64,000 nt of DNA from Bacteroidota bacterium (lineage in GTDB: Bacteria > Bacteroidota > Bacteroidia > Chitinophagales > Chitinophagaceae). The position numbers and the translations under genes are program-made. The notes below the pieces were generated by a model. That model was not told the DNA's origin. It was given only the letters and a program-made list of their open reading frames with translations, and did no database searches. Location of the stretch: NCBI GenBank assembly GCA_023417815.1, contig JAEZEI010000110.1, forward strand, positions 124,001 through 188,000, given 5' to 3'. This document shows positions 16,273-24,692 of the stretch, piece after piece. Within the stretch, counting starts at the first letter, position 1. Each line of letters opens with the position of its first letter.

Positions 16273-17904
16273 ATGCAAATCAATCGTATGCCCAGAACCC
16301 TTATGGTACTTCTCCTGGCGACAATGTGTTCCGTTGCCTTAGCCCAGGATTACTCCAATGCCCGGCAACAATCCGAAAGGCTGAAGAATGTTGCAAAAAA
16401 TAAATATGCCTCCCTGGAAACCATTGCCACAACAGCGGGCTCAAACCCGGTGTACATGCTCACTTTAAGCAAAGGTGATCACTCCTCGCGGCCTGCTGTC
16501 GCGATAATTGGCGGGGTTGAAGGTAATCATCTCCTCGGCGCTGAACTGGCCATAGGTTTCGCAGAGAACCTGGTAAAGCTCAGGAATGAAATGCTTGATT
16601 CCATTTTGGCAAGAACCACCTATTACATCTTCCCGAACATGAGCCCCGATGCAATGGAGCAATATTTTTCTTCGAAGAAATTTGAGCGGATGGGAAACGG
16701 TGCTTCCACTGATGATGACCGCGACGGTGAAATGAATGAAGATGGCTTCGACGATCTTGATGGAGACGGGATCATCACCTGGATGCGCATATCCTCACCG
16801 ATCGGTACACACAAAGTAAGCAGCCGCGACCCACGATCAATTCTCACTGCCGATCCATCAAAAGGTGAAAATGGCATATACACTATCCTCAGTGAAGGGA
16901 GAGATAATGACAAGGATGGCAAATTCAACGAAGATGGGGATGGAGGCATCGATTTCAACAAAAGCCTGACCTATAGTTATAAGCCCTTTATTGCCGGTGC
17001 GGGCGAGTTTGCCGTAGCTCAACCTGAAAGCCGGGCGCTGCTTGACGAGCTGTACCAGTTGTTCAATGTTTATGCTGTAGTAAGTTTTTCTTCCAACAAT
17101 AACCTTTCTGATCCTGTAAAATTCAATAAGCAGGCTACTACCGGCCGGGTTATCACCGGCTATCTTGAGCCTGATGCAAAAGTGAACGCGATGGTCTCTG
17201 AACTTTATAAAAGAACCTCCGGGTTAAAGGATGCGCCAAAGACAACACCCGATGGGGGCGATCTTCTCTCCTGGGCATATTTTCATTATGGAAGATTCAG
17301 TTTCAGCACCCCAGGCTGGGCCGTGCCGAAACAAAAACCAGACAGCACGAAAAAGGAAAAGCCTGTGGCAGACAGCGTTGCAGACCTGTTTGCGTTTTAT
17401 GAATCCGGGAACCTGCCGGTGCCTTTCACGCCGTGGAAACGCATAGATCACCCGGATTTCCCGGGCGAGGTGGTGGAAGTTGGAGGGGTGCATCCATTCG
17501 CACTGGTGAATCCTCCCTACTCTCAAACGCCTGAAATTGTACAAAAGCATACTGATTTCATTTTAGGACTTGCGGCTCTTCAGCCTGAAATAGAATTAGT
17601 GAACATCAGGACTGAATCGCACGGAGGGGGCTTAACAAGAGTCACTGCCACCATAAGAAACAAAGGAAATCTTCCTTCTCATACCAATCTCGGTGAACGA
17701 AGTATCTGGGTGAAACGGGTGAAGGTAATTGCCGAAACTTCAACATCACAATCGCTGATAAGCGGAAAGAAGATCAACCTGCTGCCCGTGCTTCCTGCAA
17801 AAAGCAGCCAGGAGGTTTCCTGGTTGATACGGGGAAAAGGGAAATTCACCATTACCGCGGGAGCTCCAACAACAGGCACAGATTCCAAAACCATTACATT
17901 ATGA
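16273..17904 (+). CDS. M14 peptidase-like protein, predicted catalytically inactive
   Basis: A 543-residue secreted protein (signal ending VALAQ) with the zinc carboxypeptidase M14 fold and a C-terminal beta domain like that of its neighbour. Compared with the downstream paralogue, the zinc motif HSNE is replaced by Glu83-Gly-Asn-His86 (Glu and His positions exchanged), the third zinc His is Ser273, and the catalytic Glu is Pro347. It should therefore not be a working peptidase. It keeps calcium-type acidic loops (DDDRDGEMNEDGFDDLDGDG and DNDKDGKFNEDG). It overlaps the active paralogue by 4 nt (ATGA), so the two are co-translated, and it may act as a binding or regulatory partner. The start at Met6 is possible. 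Confidence 0.8.
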   Translation: MQINRMPRTLMVLLLATMCSVALAQDYSNARQQSERLKNVAKNKYASLETIATTAGSNPVYMLTLSKGDHSSRPAVAIIGGVEGNHLLGAELAIGFAENLVKLRNEMLDSILARTTYYIFPNMSPDAMEQYFSSKKFERMGNGASTDDDRDGEMNEDGFDDLDGDGIITWMRISSPIGTHKVSSRDPRSILTADPSKGENGIYTILSEGRDNDKDGKFNEDGDGGIDFNKSLTYSYKPFIAGAGEFAVAQPESRALLDELYQLFNVYAVVSFSSNNNLSDPVKFNKQATTGRVITGYLEPDAKVNAMVSELYKRTSGLKDAPKTTPDGGDLLSWAYFHYGRFSFSTPGWAVPKQKPDSTKKEKPVADSVADLFAFYESGNLPVPFTPWKRIDHPDFPGEVVEVGGVHPFALVNPPYSQTPEIVQKHTDFILGLAALQPEIELVNIRTESHGGGLTRVTATIRNKGNLPSHTNLGERSIWVKRVKVIAETSTSQSLISGKKINLLPVLPAKSSQEVSWLIRGKGKFTITAGAPTTGTDSKTITL

Positions 17905-19622
17905 GAAAGCTTAGCTATATATTTTTCCTCACCGTGCTGGTGACATTCAGCTCCAGGGCCCAGGAGGCATCACAGGTATTCCGCGCAGCGGGAACACCTT
18001 CACATCCTAAAGTGCAGGTAGCCTGGAACCGTTATCATGATCATGCAGGCCTTACAGCGATTATGCGCAGGATCGCTGAGGCATATCCCAGGCTTGCACG
18101 GATGGAGTCGATCGGCAAGTCTTTTAAAGGAAAGGATATCTGGTGCCTTGCTATCTCCGACTTTTCGAAAGGGGATGCGCACCGCAAACCCGGGATGTAT
18201 ATTGACGGGAACATTCATTCCAATGAAGTGCAGGGAAGTGAATTTGCCTTGTACACAGCATGGTACCTAACGGAAACTTATAACGATGTCCCGTTTATAA
18301 AAGAACTTCTCGAAGACAAGATCTTCTACATAGTACCAACCATCAATCCTGATGCACGTGATGATTTCTTCAAACAGCCAAACACTGCAAGTTCACCGCG
18401 CAGCGGGGTTGTACCTGTAGATAATGATCTTGACGGGCTGGTGGACGAGGATGGCTATGATGATCTTGATGGGGATGGAAATATCGTGATGATGAGAAGG
18501 AAGAATCCGAACGGCCGTTTCCGTGAAGATATTTCCCTGCCAGGAAGAATGGTGCAGGTAACGGGTGATGAACGCGGGGAATATGAGCTGTTGGGAAGTG
18601 AAGGTATCGACAATGATGGCGATGGTGCGGTGAATGAAGATGGCGCTCACTTCGAATATGATCCTAACCGCGACTGGGGATGGAACTGGCAGCCCGCCTA
18701 CATCCAGAATGGCGCATATAAATACCCCTTCTCCCTTCCGGAGAACAGGGCCGTTATGGAATTCGTGATGGCACATCCCAATATTGCCGGCGCTCAATCG
18801 TATCACAACAGCGGCGGAATGATCCTTCGTGGGCCGGGCGCTATCGAAGACCTGGGTCTTTATAATACTACCGATGTGCAGATATATGATGCCATTGGTA
18901 AGAAGGGGGAGCAGATGATACCGGGATACAAATACCTGGTGGTATATAAGGATCTTTATTCTGTTTTTGGCGGGGAACTGGACTGGTTCTATGGTGGCAG
19001 GGGGATCTTTACTTTCTCCAACGAGCTGTTCACGCCCTTCCTGATGTTCAGCGATACAAACCGCACCAGCAGTTCTGAACAATACCGCTTTAATGAAATG
19101 CTTTTGTTCAGGGATGCCTTTGTACCATGGAAACCTTATAATCATCCGCAGTACGGTCCCATCGAGATCGGGGGTTTCAAAAAGAATTTCAACAGGATGC
19201 ATCCTGGTTTCCTCCTGGAGAGTGATGCCCACCGCAACATGGCCTTTACGATATACCATGCCTACCATACTCCAAAGCTGGTGATCGACACCATTATGGA
19301 AAAGAACCTCGGCGATGGCCTCACCGAGGTCACTGCTGTTATCTCCAACAAACGCCTTATTCCGACGCATAGCTCGCAGGACCTTAAGAACAGGATCGAA
19401 CGCCCCGACCATGTGATCCTAAATGGCCGAAAGGTTCTCGCCGCCATGATCGTGGATAACCGTAACTCCGCTTCCACCACCGAGCAAAAAAAAGTAAGCA
19501 ACATTATAGAGGTCGACAACATTCCCGGCAACGGCTTTGTAACCGTACGCTGGATAACCCAGGGCACGGGCAGGTATAAAATAATTGTGGACAGTAAAAA
19601 GGGAGGGGTGACGCAGCGGTGA
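17901..19622 (+). CDS. M14 family zinc carboxypeptidase, secreted
   Basis: A 573-residue protein with a signal peptide (MRKLSYIFFLTVLVTFSSRA). The M14 zinc site is complete: His106 and Glu109 in GNIHSNE, His302 in SYHNSGG, with Asn256-Arg257 in DPNRDW for the substrate carboxylate and Glu375 in FSNELF as catalytic base. Between them lie two acidic loops resembling calcium-binding repeats (DNDLDGLVDEDGYDDLDGDG at about 174-193 and DNDGDGAVNEDG at about 237-248). It should remove C-terminal residues from peptides in the periplasm or outside. After residue about 480 comes a beta domain shared with the upstream inactive paralogue, which overlaps it by 4 nt. Confidence 0.9.
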   Translation: MRKLSYIFFLTVLVTFSSRAQEASQVFRAAGTPSHPKVQVAWNRYHDHAGLTAIMRRIAEAYPRLARMESIGKSFKGKDIWCLAISDFSKGDAHRKPGMYIDGNIHSNEVQGSEFALYTAWYLTETYNDVPFIKELLEDKIFYIVPTINPDARDDFFKQPNTASSPRSGVVPVDNDLDGLVDEDGYDDLDGDGNIVMMRRKNPNGRFREDISLPGRMVQVTGDERGEYELLGSEGIDNDGDGAVNEDGAHFEYDPNRDWGWNWQPAYIQNGAYKYPFSLPENRAVMEFVMAHPNIAGAQSYHNSGGMILRGPGAIEDLGLYNTTDVQIYDAIGKKGEQMIPGYKYLVVYKDLYSVFGGELDWFYGGRGIFTFSNELFTPFLMFSDTNRTSSSEQYRFNEMLLFRDAFVPWKPYNHPQYGPIEIGGFKKNFNRMHPGFLLESDAHRNMAFTIYHAYHTPKLVIDTIMEKNLGDGLTEVTAVISNKRLIPTHSSQDLKNRIERPDHVILNGRKVLAAMIVDNRNSASTTEQKKVSNIIEVDNIPGNGFVTVRWITQGTGRYKIIVDSKKGGVTQR

Positions 19623-19627
19623 TAGAA

Positions 19628-19669
19628 GTTGGAGGTGGGAGGTTGGAGGTTGGAAGTTGGAGGTTGGAA
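19628..19669. repeat. Heptamer array (GGTTGGA family), copy 5
   Basis: Exactly six 7-nt units (AGTTGGA, GGTGGGA, GGTTGGA, GGTTGGA, AGTTGGA, GGTTGGA) lie between the M14 gene and the AraC-like gene. One unit carries a single mismatch. Confidence 0.9.
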
Positions 19670-19683
19670 GAAAAAAATAAACT

Positions 19684-20523
19684 ATGTTATTTAAGAGCTT
19701 TCCAGCATCGGGGGAACTTCATCCTTATGTATCTGAATACCAGGTGCGGCATTTCATAGTGCCGGAAGGGTTTGTGCAAACTCCAAAACCTTACGTAGTG
19801 CGCCCCGAAGAAACGATGGCATTTTATATCAGGGGCAGGGAATCCACCAGGGTTATTGCAGACCGCGAAGAACTGTCACGGCCAAGATCGGTACTAACCG
19901 GGTTGTGGACCGGAAGAATTGACAGGGTATCAATGGGCAGTGAATTCTATATGCTCCAGGTTATTTTCAAACCGGGAGGATTATACAAGATAACCGGCAT
20001 TCCCTCCCATGAATTACTGAATCGTATCGTTGACCTGACGGACCTTTACCCTGCGGCCATAAGAACTCTCCACCACAAGTTTGATGATGAAACAGACTAC
20101 CATTTCGTTGTTAAGGAGGTTGACAGGTTCCTTGCACAACTTATGAAACGGAAGAATCCAGAACACTTTTTATATGAAGATACCTTCTCACTACTTCAAC
20201 GTTCCCAGAATCAGTATTCAATTACAAAACTGGCAGGCGATGCATGTTTATCCCTGCGCCAGTTTGAACGAAAGGCATTGCTTCACCTCGGGGTCAATCT
20301 TTCAACCTACCAGCGCATATCCAGGTTTGCACAGTCATTCAAAATGAAGACTAAAAACCCCAAACTTTCCTGGACGCAGATCGCCATTCAGTCGGGTTAC
20401 TACGATTATCAACACCTTTCCAGGGATTACAAAGCATTCTCCTTTTCAAGCCCGAACAATTTATTTGCCACCGACCAGGTGTCGCTTGAAAAAGTATTGA
20501 AGCTTGGTGACGGGTACTCCTAG
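19684..20523 (+). CDS. AraC-type helix-turn-helix transcription regulator
   Basis: A 279-residue cytosolic protein. The N-terminal two thirds (FKSFPASGELHPYVSEYQV, then FKPGGLYKITGIPSHEL) match the sensor-like domain (DUF6597 type) of many Bacteroidota AraC regulators. The C-terminal 110 residues hold the two helix-turn-helix units (ITKLAGDACLSLRQFERKAL and WTQIAIQSGYYDYQHLSRDY), with a Ser/Asn-rich end instead of the usual FxxxxGxxP. It lies between the M14 pair and a PAP2-like lipoprotein gene and could regulate either; no operator is evident. Confidence 0.85.
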   Translation: MLFKSFPASGELHPYVSEYQVRHFIVPEGFVQTPKPYVVRPEETMAFYIRGRESTRVIADREELSRPRSVLTGLWTGRIDRVSMGSEFYMLQVIFKPGGLYKITGIPSHELLNRIVDLTDLYPAAIRTLHHKFDDETDYHFVVKEVDRFLAQLMKRKNPEHFLYEDTFSLLQRSQNQYSITKLAGDACLSLRQFERKALLHLGVNLSTYQRISRFAQSFKMKTKNPKLSWTQIAIQSGYYDYQHLSRDYKAFSFSSPNNLFATDQVSLEKVLKLGDGYS

Positions 20524-20563
20524 AATGTCGTTTCTGTACCACCACCCCGGCATTTTCTGACAA

Positions 20564-20571
20564 TACATTTG
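20564..20571 (+). promoter_or_regulatory. TAnnTTTG promoter box before the PAP2-like gene
   Basis: TACATTTG is an exact match to the -7 consensus 31 nt before the ATG at 20603. No convincing -33 element is seen. Confidence 0.35.
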
Positions 20572-20602
20572 AATTGCATTCTCTCACTCTTAATCTTTAG
20601 TT

Positions 20603-21922
20603 ATGCAATTCAAAAAAACGCTTTCTGTATTCGCACTTGCTTTCCTGGTCATTTCCTGCAAGAAGGATGTAAACAATGGTTTCAGGAATCCGGCCAGTGC
20701 CCATTCGTCGGAGGTAGCCTCCAGGTGGTTCGAAACACTGACCAACATTACCCGTGAAAAACCTTATGTACCACCTCAAACGCTGCGTATTCTCTCCTAT
20801 TCCGGTCTTGCCTTGTATGAATCTGTTGTGAAAGGCATGCCTGAACACAGGTCGATGTACACTCACTGGACCGGGGACCCGATACCTTCCGATGATCCTG
20901 AAAACTATTATTGGCCTGCTGTGGCGAATGCTGCTGTTGCCAGTATTGCCCCACGTTTAATGGAATACTACGGGCCTAATCCTCATACTGTGGTTATGCA
21001 GGAACTGGAACAAACCTTCAATAACCAGTTTCTAAATTCGATTAGCGAGGAGCAGCTGAATAACAGCAAGACCCTGGGCCTGCTGGTGGCCGATAAGATA
21101 TTTGAATGGAGTAAGGGAGATGGAACGCTGAATCCAAACGGTACCCTGGCGGCCTGCCCTCCTTATACACCTCTTGGAACACCCGGCTCCTGGGAACCCA
21201 CCCCACCGCCATTCCTACCCGCGGCAGGAAATTGCCAGGGAAATTTAAGGACCTTCATACCTGGGATTGCAGAAGATGTGCTCCCGGCTCCGCCGCCGGC
21301 ATACAGTACAGCCCCACAATCACAGTTTTACCAGGCAGCGCTCCAGGTTTTTGACATGAGGAACAACCTGCAATATGACGACCAGATGCTGGCTAACAGT
21401 TGGCAGGACCTGGTAGGGACAAATTTTAATACCCCTGCACATGTTGTTCATATTACTTCAAAACTGATGCAGGCCGGCAACATCAACCTGGCAGAAGCTG
21501 CTCTCCTCTTTTCACAACAAACCATGGCCATTTCTGATGCGGTTGCGGCGAGTTTCTATTCCAAGTTCCATTACCACCTGGTGCGACCTGTCACTTATAT
21601 CAGGAGTGTGCTCAATTCTCCCGCGTGGAATTCATTTGTATATACGCCCCAGCATCCTTCTTATTCCTCCACCATGGTAGTGGCGGCCGCAGCAGGATTT
21701 AAGGTAGCGTCGCTGCACCTTGGAGAAAATTACCAGTTCAGTGATGATTCACATGCCCAGTTGTATGGCTCCCGCAGTTATACAAGTTTTGGCCAGATCA
21801 TTAATGATGTAAAGACCGCCCGAACCGCCAGCGGTGCCAACTTCGTTTTCGCGGCTGATGCTGCAATTCAGCAGGGAACGGCCGTGGCACAGCGTATGTT
21901 TGATCTGCCCTGGAAGAAATAA
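20603..21922 (+). CDS. PAP2/vanadium haloperoxidase-like lipoprotein with changed active site
   Basis: A 439-residue lipoprotein (lipobox Cys19). The all-helical domain matches Bacteroidota vanadium-dependent haloperoxidase/PAP2 phosphatase proteins: KFHYHLVRP gives the first motif (Lys321, Arg328). The second motif, usually PSGH, reads HPSYSSTM, with Met358 where the catalytic His is expected. The third, usually a GxH motif, reads ARTASGANF with Asn413 in place of the vanadate- or phosphate-bound His, while Arg407 is kept. The protein may therefore bind phosphate- or vanadate-like ligands without the normal chemistry. A Pro-rich insertion (about 196-235) is unusual. The alignment was made by eye. 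Confidence 0.7.
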   Translation: MQFKKTLSVFALAFLVISCKKDVNNGFRNPASAHSSEVASRWFETLTNITREKPYVPPQTLRILSYSGLALYESVVKGMPEHRSMYTHWTGDPIPSDDPENYYWPAVANAAVASIAPRLMEYYGPNPHTVVMQELEQTFNNQFLNSISEEQLNNSKTLGLLVADKIFEWSKGDGTLNPNGTLAACPPYTPLGTPGSWEPTPPPFLPAAGNCQGNLRTFIPGIAEDVLPAPPPAYSTAPQSQFYQAALQVFDMRNNLQYDDQMLANSWQDLVGTNFNTPAHVVHITSKLMQAGNINLAEAALLFSQQTMAISDAVAASFYSKFHYHLVRPVTYIRSVLNSPAWNSFVYTPQHPSYSSTMVVAAAAGFKVASLHLGENYQFSDDSHAQLYGSRSYTSFGQIINDVKTARTASGANFVFAADAAIQQGTAVAQRMFDLPWKK

Positions 21923-21932
21923 AAGGAAATTG

Positions 21933-21978
21933 ATGCCGGAACAAATAATCCCCTTCGGGGATCATGAAGTGCCGGCAT
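21933..21978 (+). terminator. Nested hairpin after the PAP2-like gene
   Basis: An outer 7-bp stem ATGCCGG / CCGGCAT encloses an inner 6-bp hairpin ATCCCC-TTC-GGGGAT, and is followed by TTTCT. A further ACCCC-ATTC-GGGGT hairpin occurs at 22014-22027. These fit transcription termination of the plus-strand gene. Confidence 0.6.
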
Positions 21979-22030
21979 TTCTACCTAAATAGCGCAATCG
22001 TTATTCTAAATAAACCCCATTCGGGGTCAC

Positions 22031-22063
22031 AAAAAAACCGCCTGCTTTGCAACAGACGGTTTA
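22031..22063 (-). terminator. Rho-independent terminator of the last T9SS gene
   Basis: On the minus strand AAACCGTCTG-loop-CAGGCGGTTT is followed by a T-run, 25 nt after the stop of the gene ending at 22088. One G-T pair is in the stem. Confidence 0.8.
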
Positions 22064-22087
22064 ACCCGTATAGAAATCAAAAAGTAA

Positions 22088-23188
22088 CTACAGTTTTTCA
22101 AAATTCAGCACTGTTGGTTGTGATCCATCGGCCAGGGCTACACGAAGAATATACTTCCCGCGTGAAATCTTCCCAAGATCATAGCTGAATTGCGTTTGAT
22201 TCTGGATCAGCATTTCCCTGCGGCTGAGCAACCGTCCCTGCAAATCAAGGATGCTGATATTATACCTCCCGTTGAATAAACCACTTGTTGCCTTCAACAT
22301 CAATACCTGGTCTGTAACCGGGTTTGGGTAGATGTTAAAAAGCAGTTTATTATCGCAAAGCCCGCTTATGCTTTTGGTTTCGCTATACATAAAGCTTCCG
22401 TCATGGTCCACTGCTTTGATACGAACCATCAGGTTCGTAGCACGCAGGTCATCTACGAGAGCGAACTGGGATGCATAATTCTGGCGTCCGGCAGCAGCCA
22501 CAGAAGCTACGGTAGAATAGTTAACCCCATTGGTACTTGCTTCAAGCTCAAAGCGGTTTAAATTTACCTCGTTCTGGCTTCCCCAGGTAACGTGAATATT
22601 GCATCCTTTTTTCTGAACCTTCACCTCGTAAAAATTAACGGGGAGCGGTCCACCGGTATTTACAACGGTGTATTGCAGGGAGGCAAAATTATTCAGCGGG
22701 GATTCGTCTGAAAGTATTTGTGTTGTGTTATGATTCGTGATCAGGAAATTTGTTGTAATTGTTGATGTTCCTAAAACAGAAGGCTTAACGCGGAATTCTG
22801 CCATGCCGAAGAAATCAGGAGGCAGGGGAGCGATAAGTTCTCCTACGATCTCATATTGTCCGGCATTCATACCTCCCTGCCAGGCAAAATATTGATTCAA
22901 AGGTGCATTCGCCAGAACAAATTCCGGGTCTGCAACCATCTTGGAGCCGAGGCCGATCTTCCAGAACATAGAGCCGGCCGGCACTGCATTTTGCTGGTTG
23001 CTGTTGAAAACCGGGATCTTCAAAAGAACTACCTGGTTCACAGGCAACAGGTTTGCGTTAAGCGAAGTGCCTGATAAATTCGTTATATCCATTTGGGATA
23101 CCCCGGGGTCGGCAAACACGGCCTGGGAAGCTGCACGTTGTACAGTAAATGCCATCAGTGTGGCAACAAGAAGTAGTTTTACACGCAT
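22088..23188 (-). CDS. T9SS type A sorting-domain protein C2
   Basis: A 366-residue exported protein (signal MRVKLLLVATLMAFTVQRAASQ). Residues about 28-175 carry the shared cassette module, beginning DPGVSQMDITNLSGTSLN and ending NNFASLQYTV. A fibronectin III-like domain follows (VNFYEVKVQKKG to SISG). The last 80 residues form a type A T9SS sorting domain (FNIYPNPVTDQVLML, GRLLSRR, GKYILRVALADG). It is the second copy of gene C (34032-35123) and is similar along its whole length. It has its own promoter at 23359-23389 and terminator at 22031, so it forms a single-gene unit. It may anchor other cassette proteins on the cell surface; that role is inferred. Confidence 0.88.
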   Translation of the reverse strand: MRVKLLLVATLMAFTVQRAASQAVFADPGVSQMDITNLSGTSLNANLLPVNQVVLLKIPVFNSNQQNAVPAGSMFWKIGLGSKMVADPEFVLANAPLNQYFAWQGGMNAGQYEIVGELIAPLPPDFFGMAEFRVKPSVLGTSTITTNFLITNHNTTQILSDESPLNNFASLQYTVVNTGGPLPVNFYEVKVQKKGCNIHVTWGSQNEVNLNRFELEASTNGVNYSTVASVAAAGRQNYASQFALVDDLRATNLMVRIKAVDHDGSFMYSETKSISGLCDNKLLFNIYPNPVTDQVLMLKATSGLFNGRYNISILDLQGRLLSRREMLIQNQTQFSYDLGKISRGKYILRVALADGSQPTVLNFEKL

Positions 23189-23358
23189 AGTGGGTAGATG
23201 TAGAGTAAGCTTAATTAATTAATAGTCAAATAGCTGGCTTTCGGGGGACGGAGGATTTCTGGCAGTTACTACCTTACTGATTCGTTCAGAGAATCCAAGC
23301 GCTTACTCTTGGAAATAATTGGATTTTGGGGGAAACAGGAAAATCCTGTAGTGGATTT

Positions 23359-23389
23359 CAAATATATATCATTTGCTCAATTTGTGCAA
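23359..23389 (-). promoter_or_regulatory. Bacteroidota-type promoter of C2
   Basis: On the minus strand TTG (23387-23389), a 20-nt spacer and TATATTTG (23359-23366) fit the -33/-7 consensus exactly. The transcript would carry a leader of about 160 nt, which fills most of the 314-nt gap between C2 and B2. Confidence 0.65.
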
Positions 23390-23451
23390 GGGTTTATACA
23401 ATTTTTTGCCAGTTTCTTCTCCAGCCCCCTTATCACGTAAATCATCCGGAT

Positions 23452-23480
23452 AAAAAAGGCCCATTCTTACAGAATGGGCC
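23452..23480 (-). terminator. Rho-independent terminator of B2
   Basis: On the minus strand a perfect 10-bp stem GGCCCATTCT / AGAATGGGCC with a 3-nt loop is followed by six T residues, 22 nt after the stop of B2. Confidence 0.9.
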
Positions 23481-23502
23481 GGGAAAATTTTCATCAGGTT
23501 TG

Positions 23503-24612
23503 CTATAGTTTTTCAAATTTGAGCGTTCCGGACTGGGATCCATCCAAATTTACGATCTCCAGCAGGTAGAAACCATTTGCCACCTGGCCGAATTCGTATT
23601 TGAAGTTTGTAACCCTGTCAAGTGTCAGTTCTTTTGCCCCTATCGCTTTTCCGCTGATATCAAACATGGTAACCTTGTATTTACCATTGAATTCACCCTG
23701 GGTGCTTGATATCGTTACTGCTTTCACGTTGGTAGCAGGGTTTGGATATACGTTAAGCGCCCATGGCTGGTTATTGGTACATGTACCGTTGATCGTTTGC
23801 GGTGTGCTGTAAAAGTATCTTCCTTCCAGGTCAACTGATTTGATCCTTACCAGAAGACTTGCACTTTCAATTGATGCATCAATTGGGAAACTGTATTTGT
23901 AAGTCCCTTCCAGCGTAGCGGCAATATCTGTCACCCTGGTATAATTGATACCATCCTTGCTTACTTCCACATCATACCTTGAGATACCACTTTCCCTTTC
24001 TGAAGTAAATACGAGGTGGATGGTGCAGGCGCCCCTGTTAAGTTTGGTTATCTTAATATCAGGCTGCCATGTTCTTGCGCCGATCGTGTACTGCAAATAA
24101 GCGGTATTGTTATTCGGGTTAAGATCAGACAGGATGGTGCGGGTATCATGATTGCTGATCAGGAAATTTGCAGTTATGGTAGATTTTCCCATAACCGATG
24201 CCCTGGCAGGAAAGCTCAGGAAGATGTCGTGCAGATCTGCAGGAAATTCTCCGATAACTTCACCGGTTACTTCTGTTTGCCCGCCTACCTGGCCTACAGA
24301 CCATTTAAAGATACCGTTCATGCCGGCCGTATTCAGGCTTGCCGGGTCGATATGAAGTTTTGTTCCGAACCCGATCTTCAGCTTGGCTGAACCCATAGGG
24401 ATAGTGTTTGCGCCGCTTGTATTTGAAACAGGTATGCGCATTTTAACCATTTCATTATAGGGCAGGTGATCAGGATCCAGGGCGCGGCCCTGCATATCCG
24501 TCAGCGATATCTGGCCCACTTTAGGGTCAGCGATTGATGACATGCGTTGGCTGGTTTGGCAATAGCCGCCCAGGCTTGTAGCAAGAAGACCCGTTAACAG
24601 TATGCTTCTCAT
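23503..24612 (-). CDS. T9SS type A sorting-domain protein B2
   Basis: The start at 24612 (MRSILLTGLLATSLGGYCQ) gives 369 residues with a normal signal peptide; further upstream Mets at 24630 and 24636 exist. The shared cassette module spans about residues 26-175, starting ADPKVGQISLTDMQGRALDP. A fibronectin III-like domain and a type A T9SS sorting domain (LNVYPNPATNVKAVTI, GKAIGAKELTL, ANGFYLLEIV, GTLKFEKL) follow. It has exactly the same length as B1 (35471-36580). It lies 80 nt after giant A2, behind a hairpin that could reduce its expression. Confidence 0.88.
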   Translation of the reverse strand: MRSILLTGLLATSLGGYCQTSQRMSSIADPKVGQISLTDMQGRALDPDHLPYNEMVKMRIPVSNTSGANTIPMGSAKLKIGFGTKLHIDPASLNTAGMNGIFKWSVGQVGGQTEVTGEVIGEFPADLHDIFLSFPARASVMGKSTITANFLISNHDTRTILSDLNPNNNTAYLQYTIGARTWQPDIKITKLNRGACTIHLVFTSERESGISRYDVEVSKDGINYTRVTDIAATLEGTYKYSFPIDASIESASLLVRIKSVDLEGRYFYSTPQTINGTCTNNQPWALNVYPNPATNVKAVTISSTQGEFNGKYKVTMFDISGKAIGAKELTLDRVTNFKYEFGQVANGFYLLEIVNLDGSQSGTLKFEKL

Positions 24613-24654
24613 TTTAATGTTGTTTAACATGATCATTATTTTTTTGCGGATGCT

Positions 24655-24684
24655 TTAAAAGCAGGGAGGTTGGATCCTCCCTGC
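24655..24684 (-). terminator. Hairpin between giant A2 and B2
   Basis: A perfect 9-bp stem GCAGGGAGG / CCTCCCTGC with a 6-nt loop lies 8 nt past the A2 stop and is followed on the minus strand by TTTTAAAG. It may terminate or attenuate transcription into B2. Confidence 0.6.
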
Positions 24685-24692
24685 GTGCATTA

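Noticed and set aside
18393..19412. 339-residue minus-strand frame inside the M14 gene
   Set aside because: It overlaps the conserved zinc carboxypeptidase completely, and its composition does not fit a known family.
22088..23188. Gliding-motility SprB/SprF system
   Set aside because: SprB-type repeats occur in the giants, but no SprF-like outer membrane protein, gliding gene or type B C-terminal domain is in the window.
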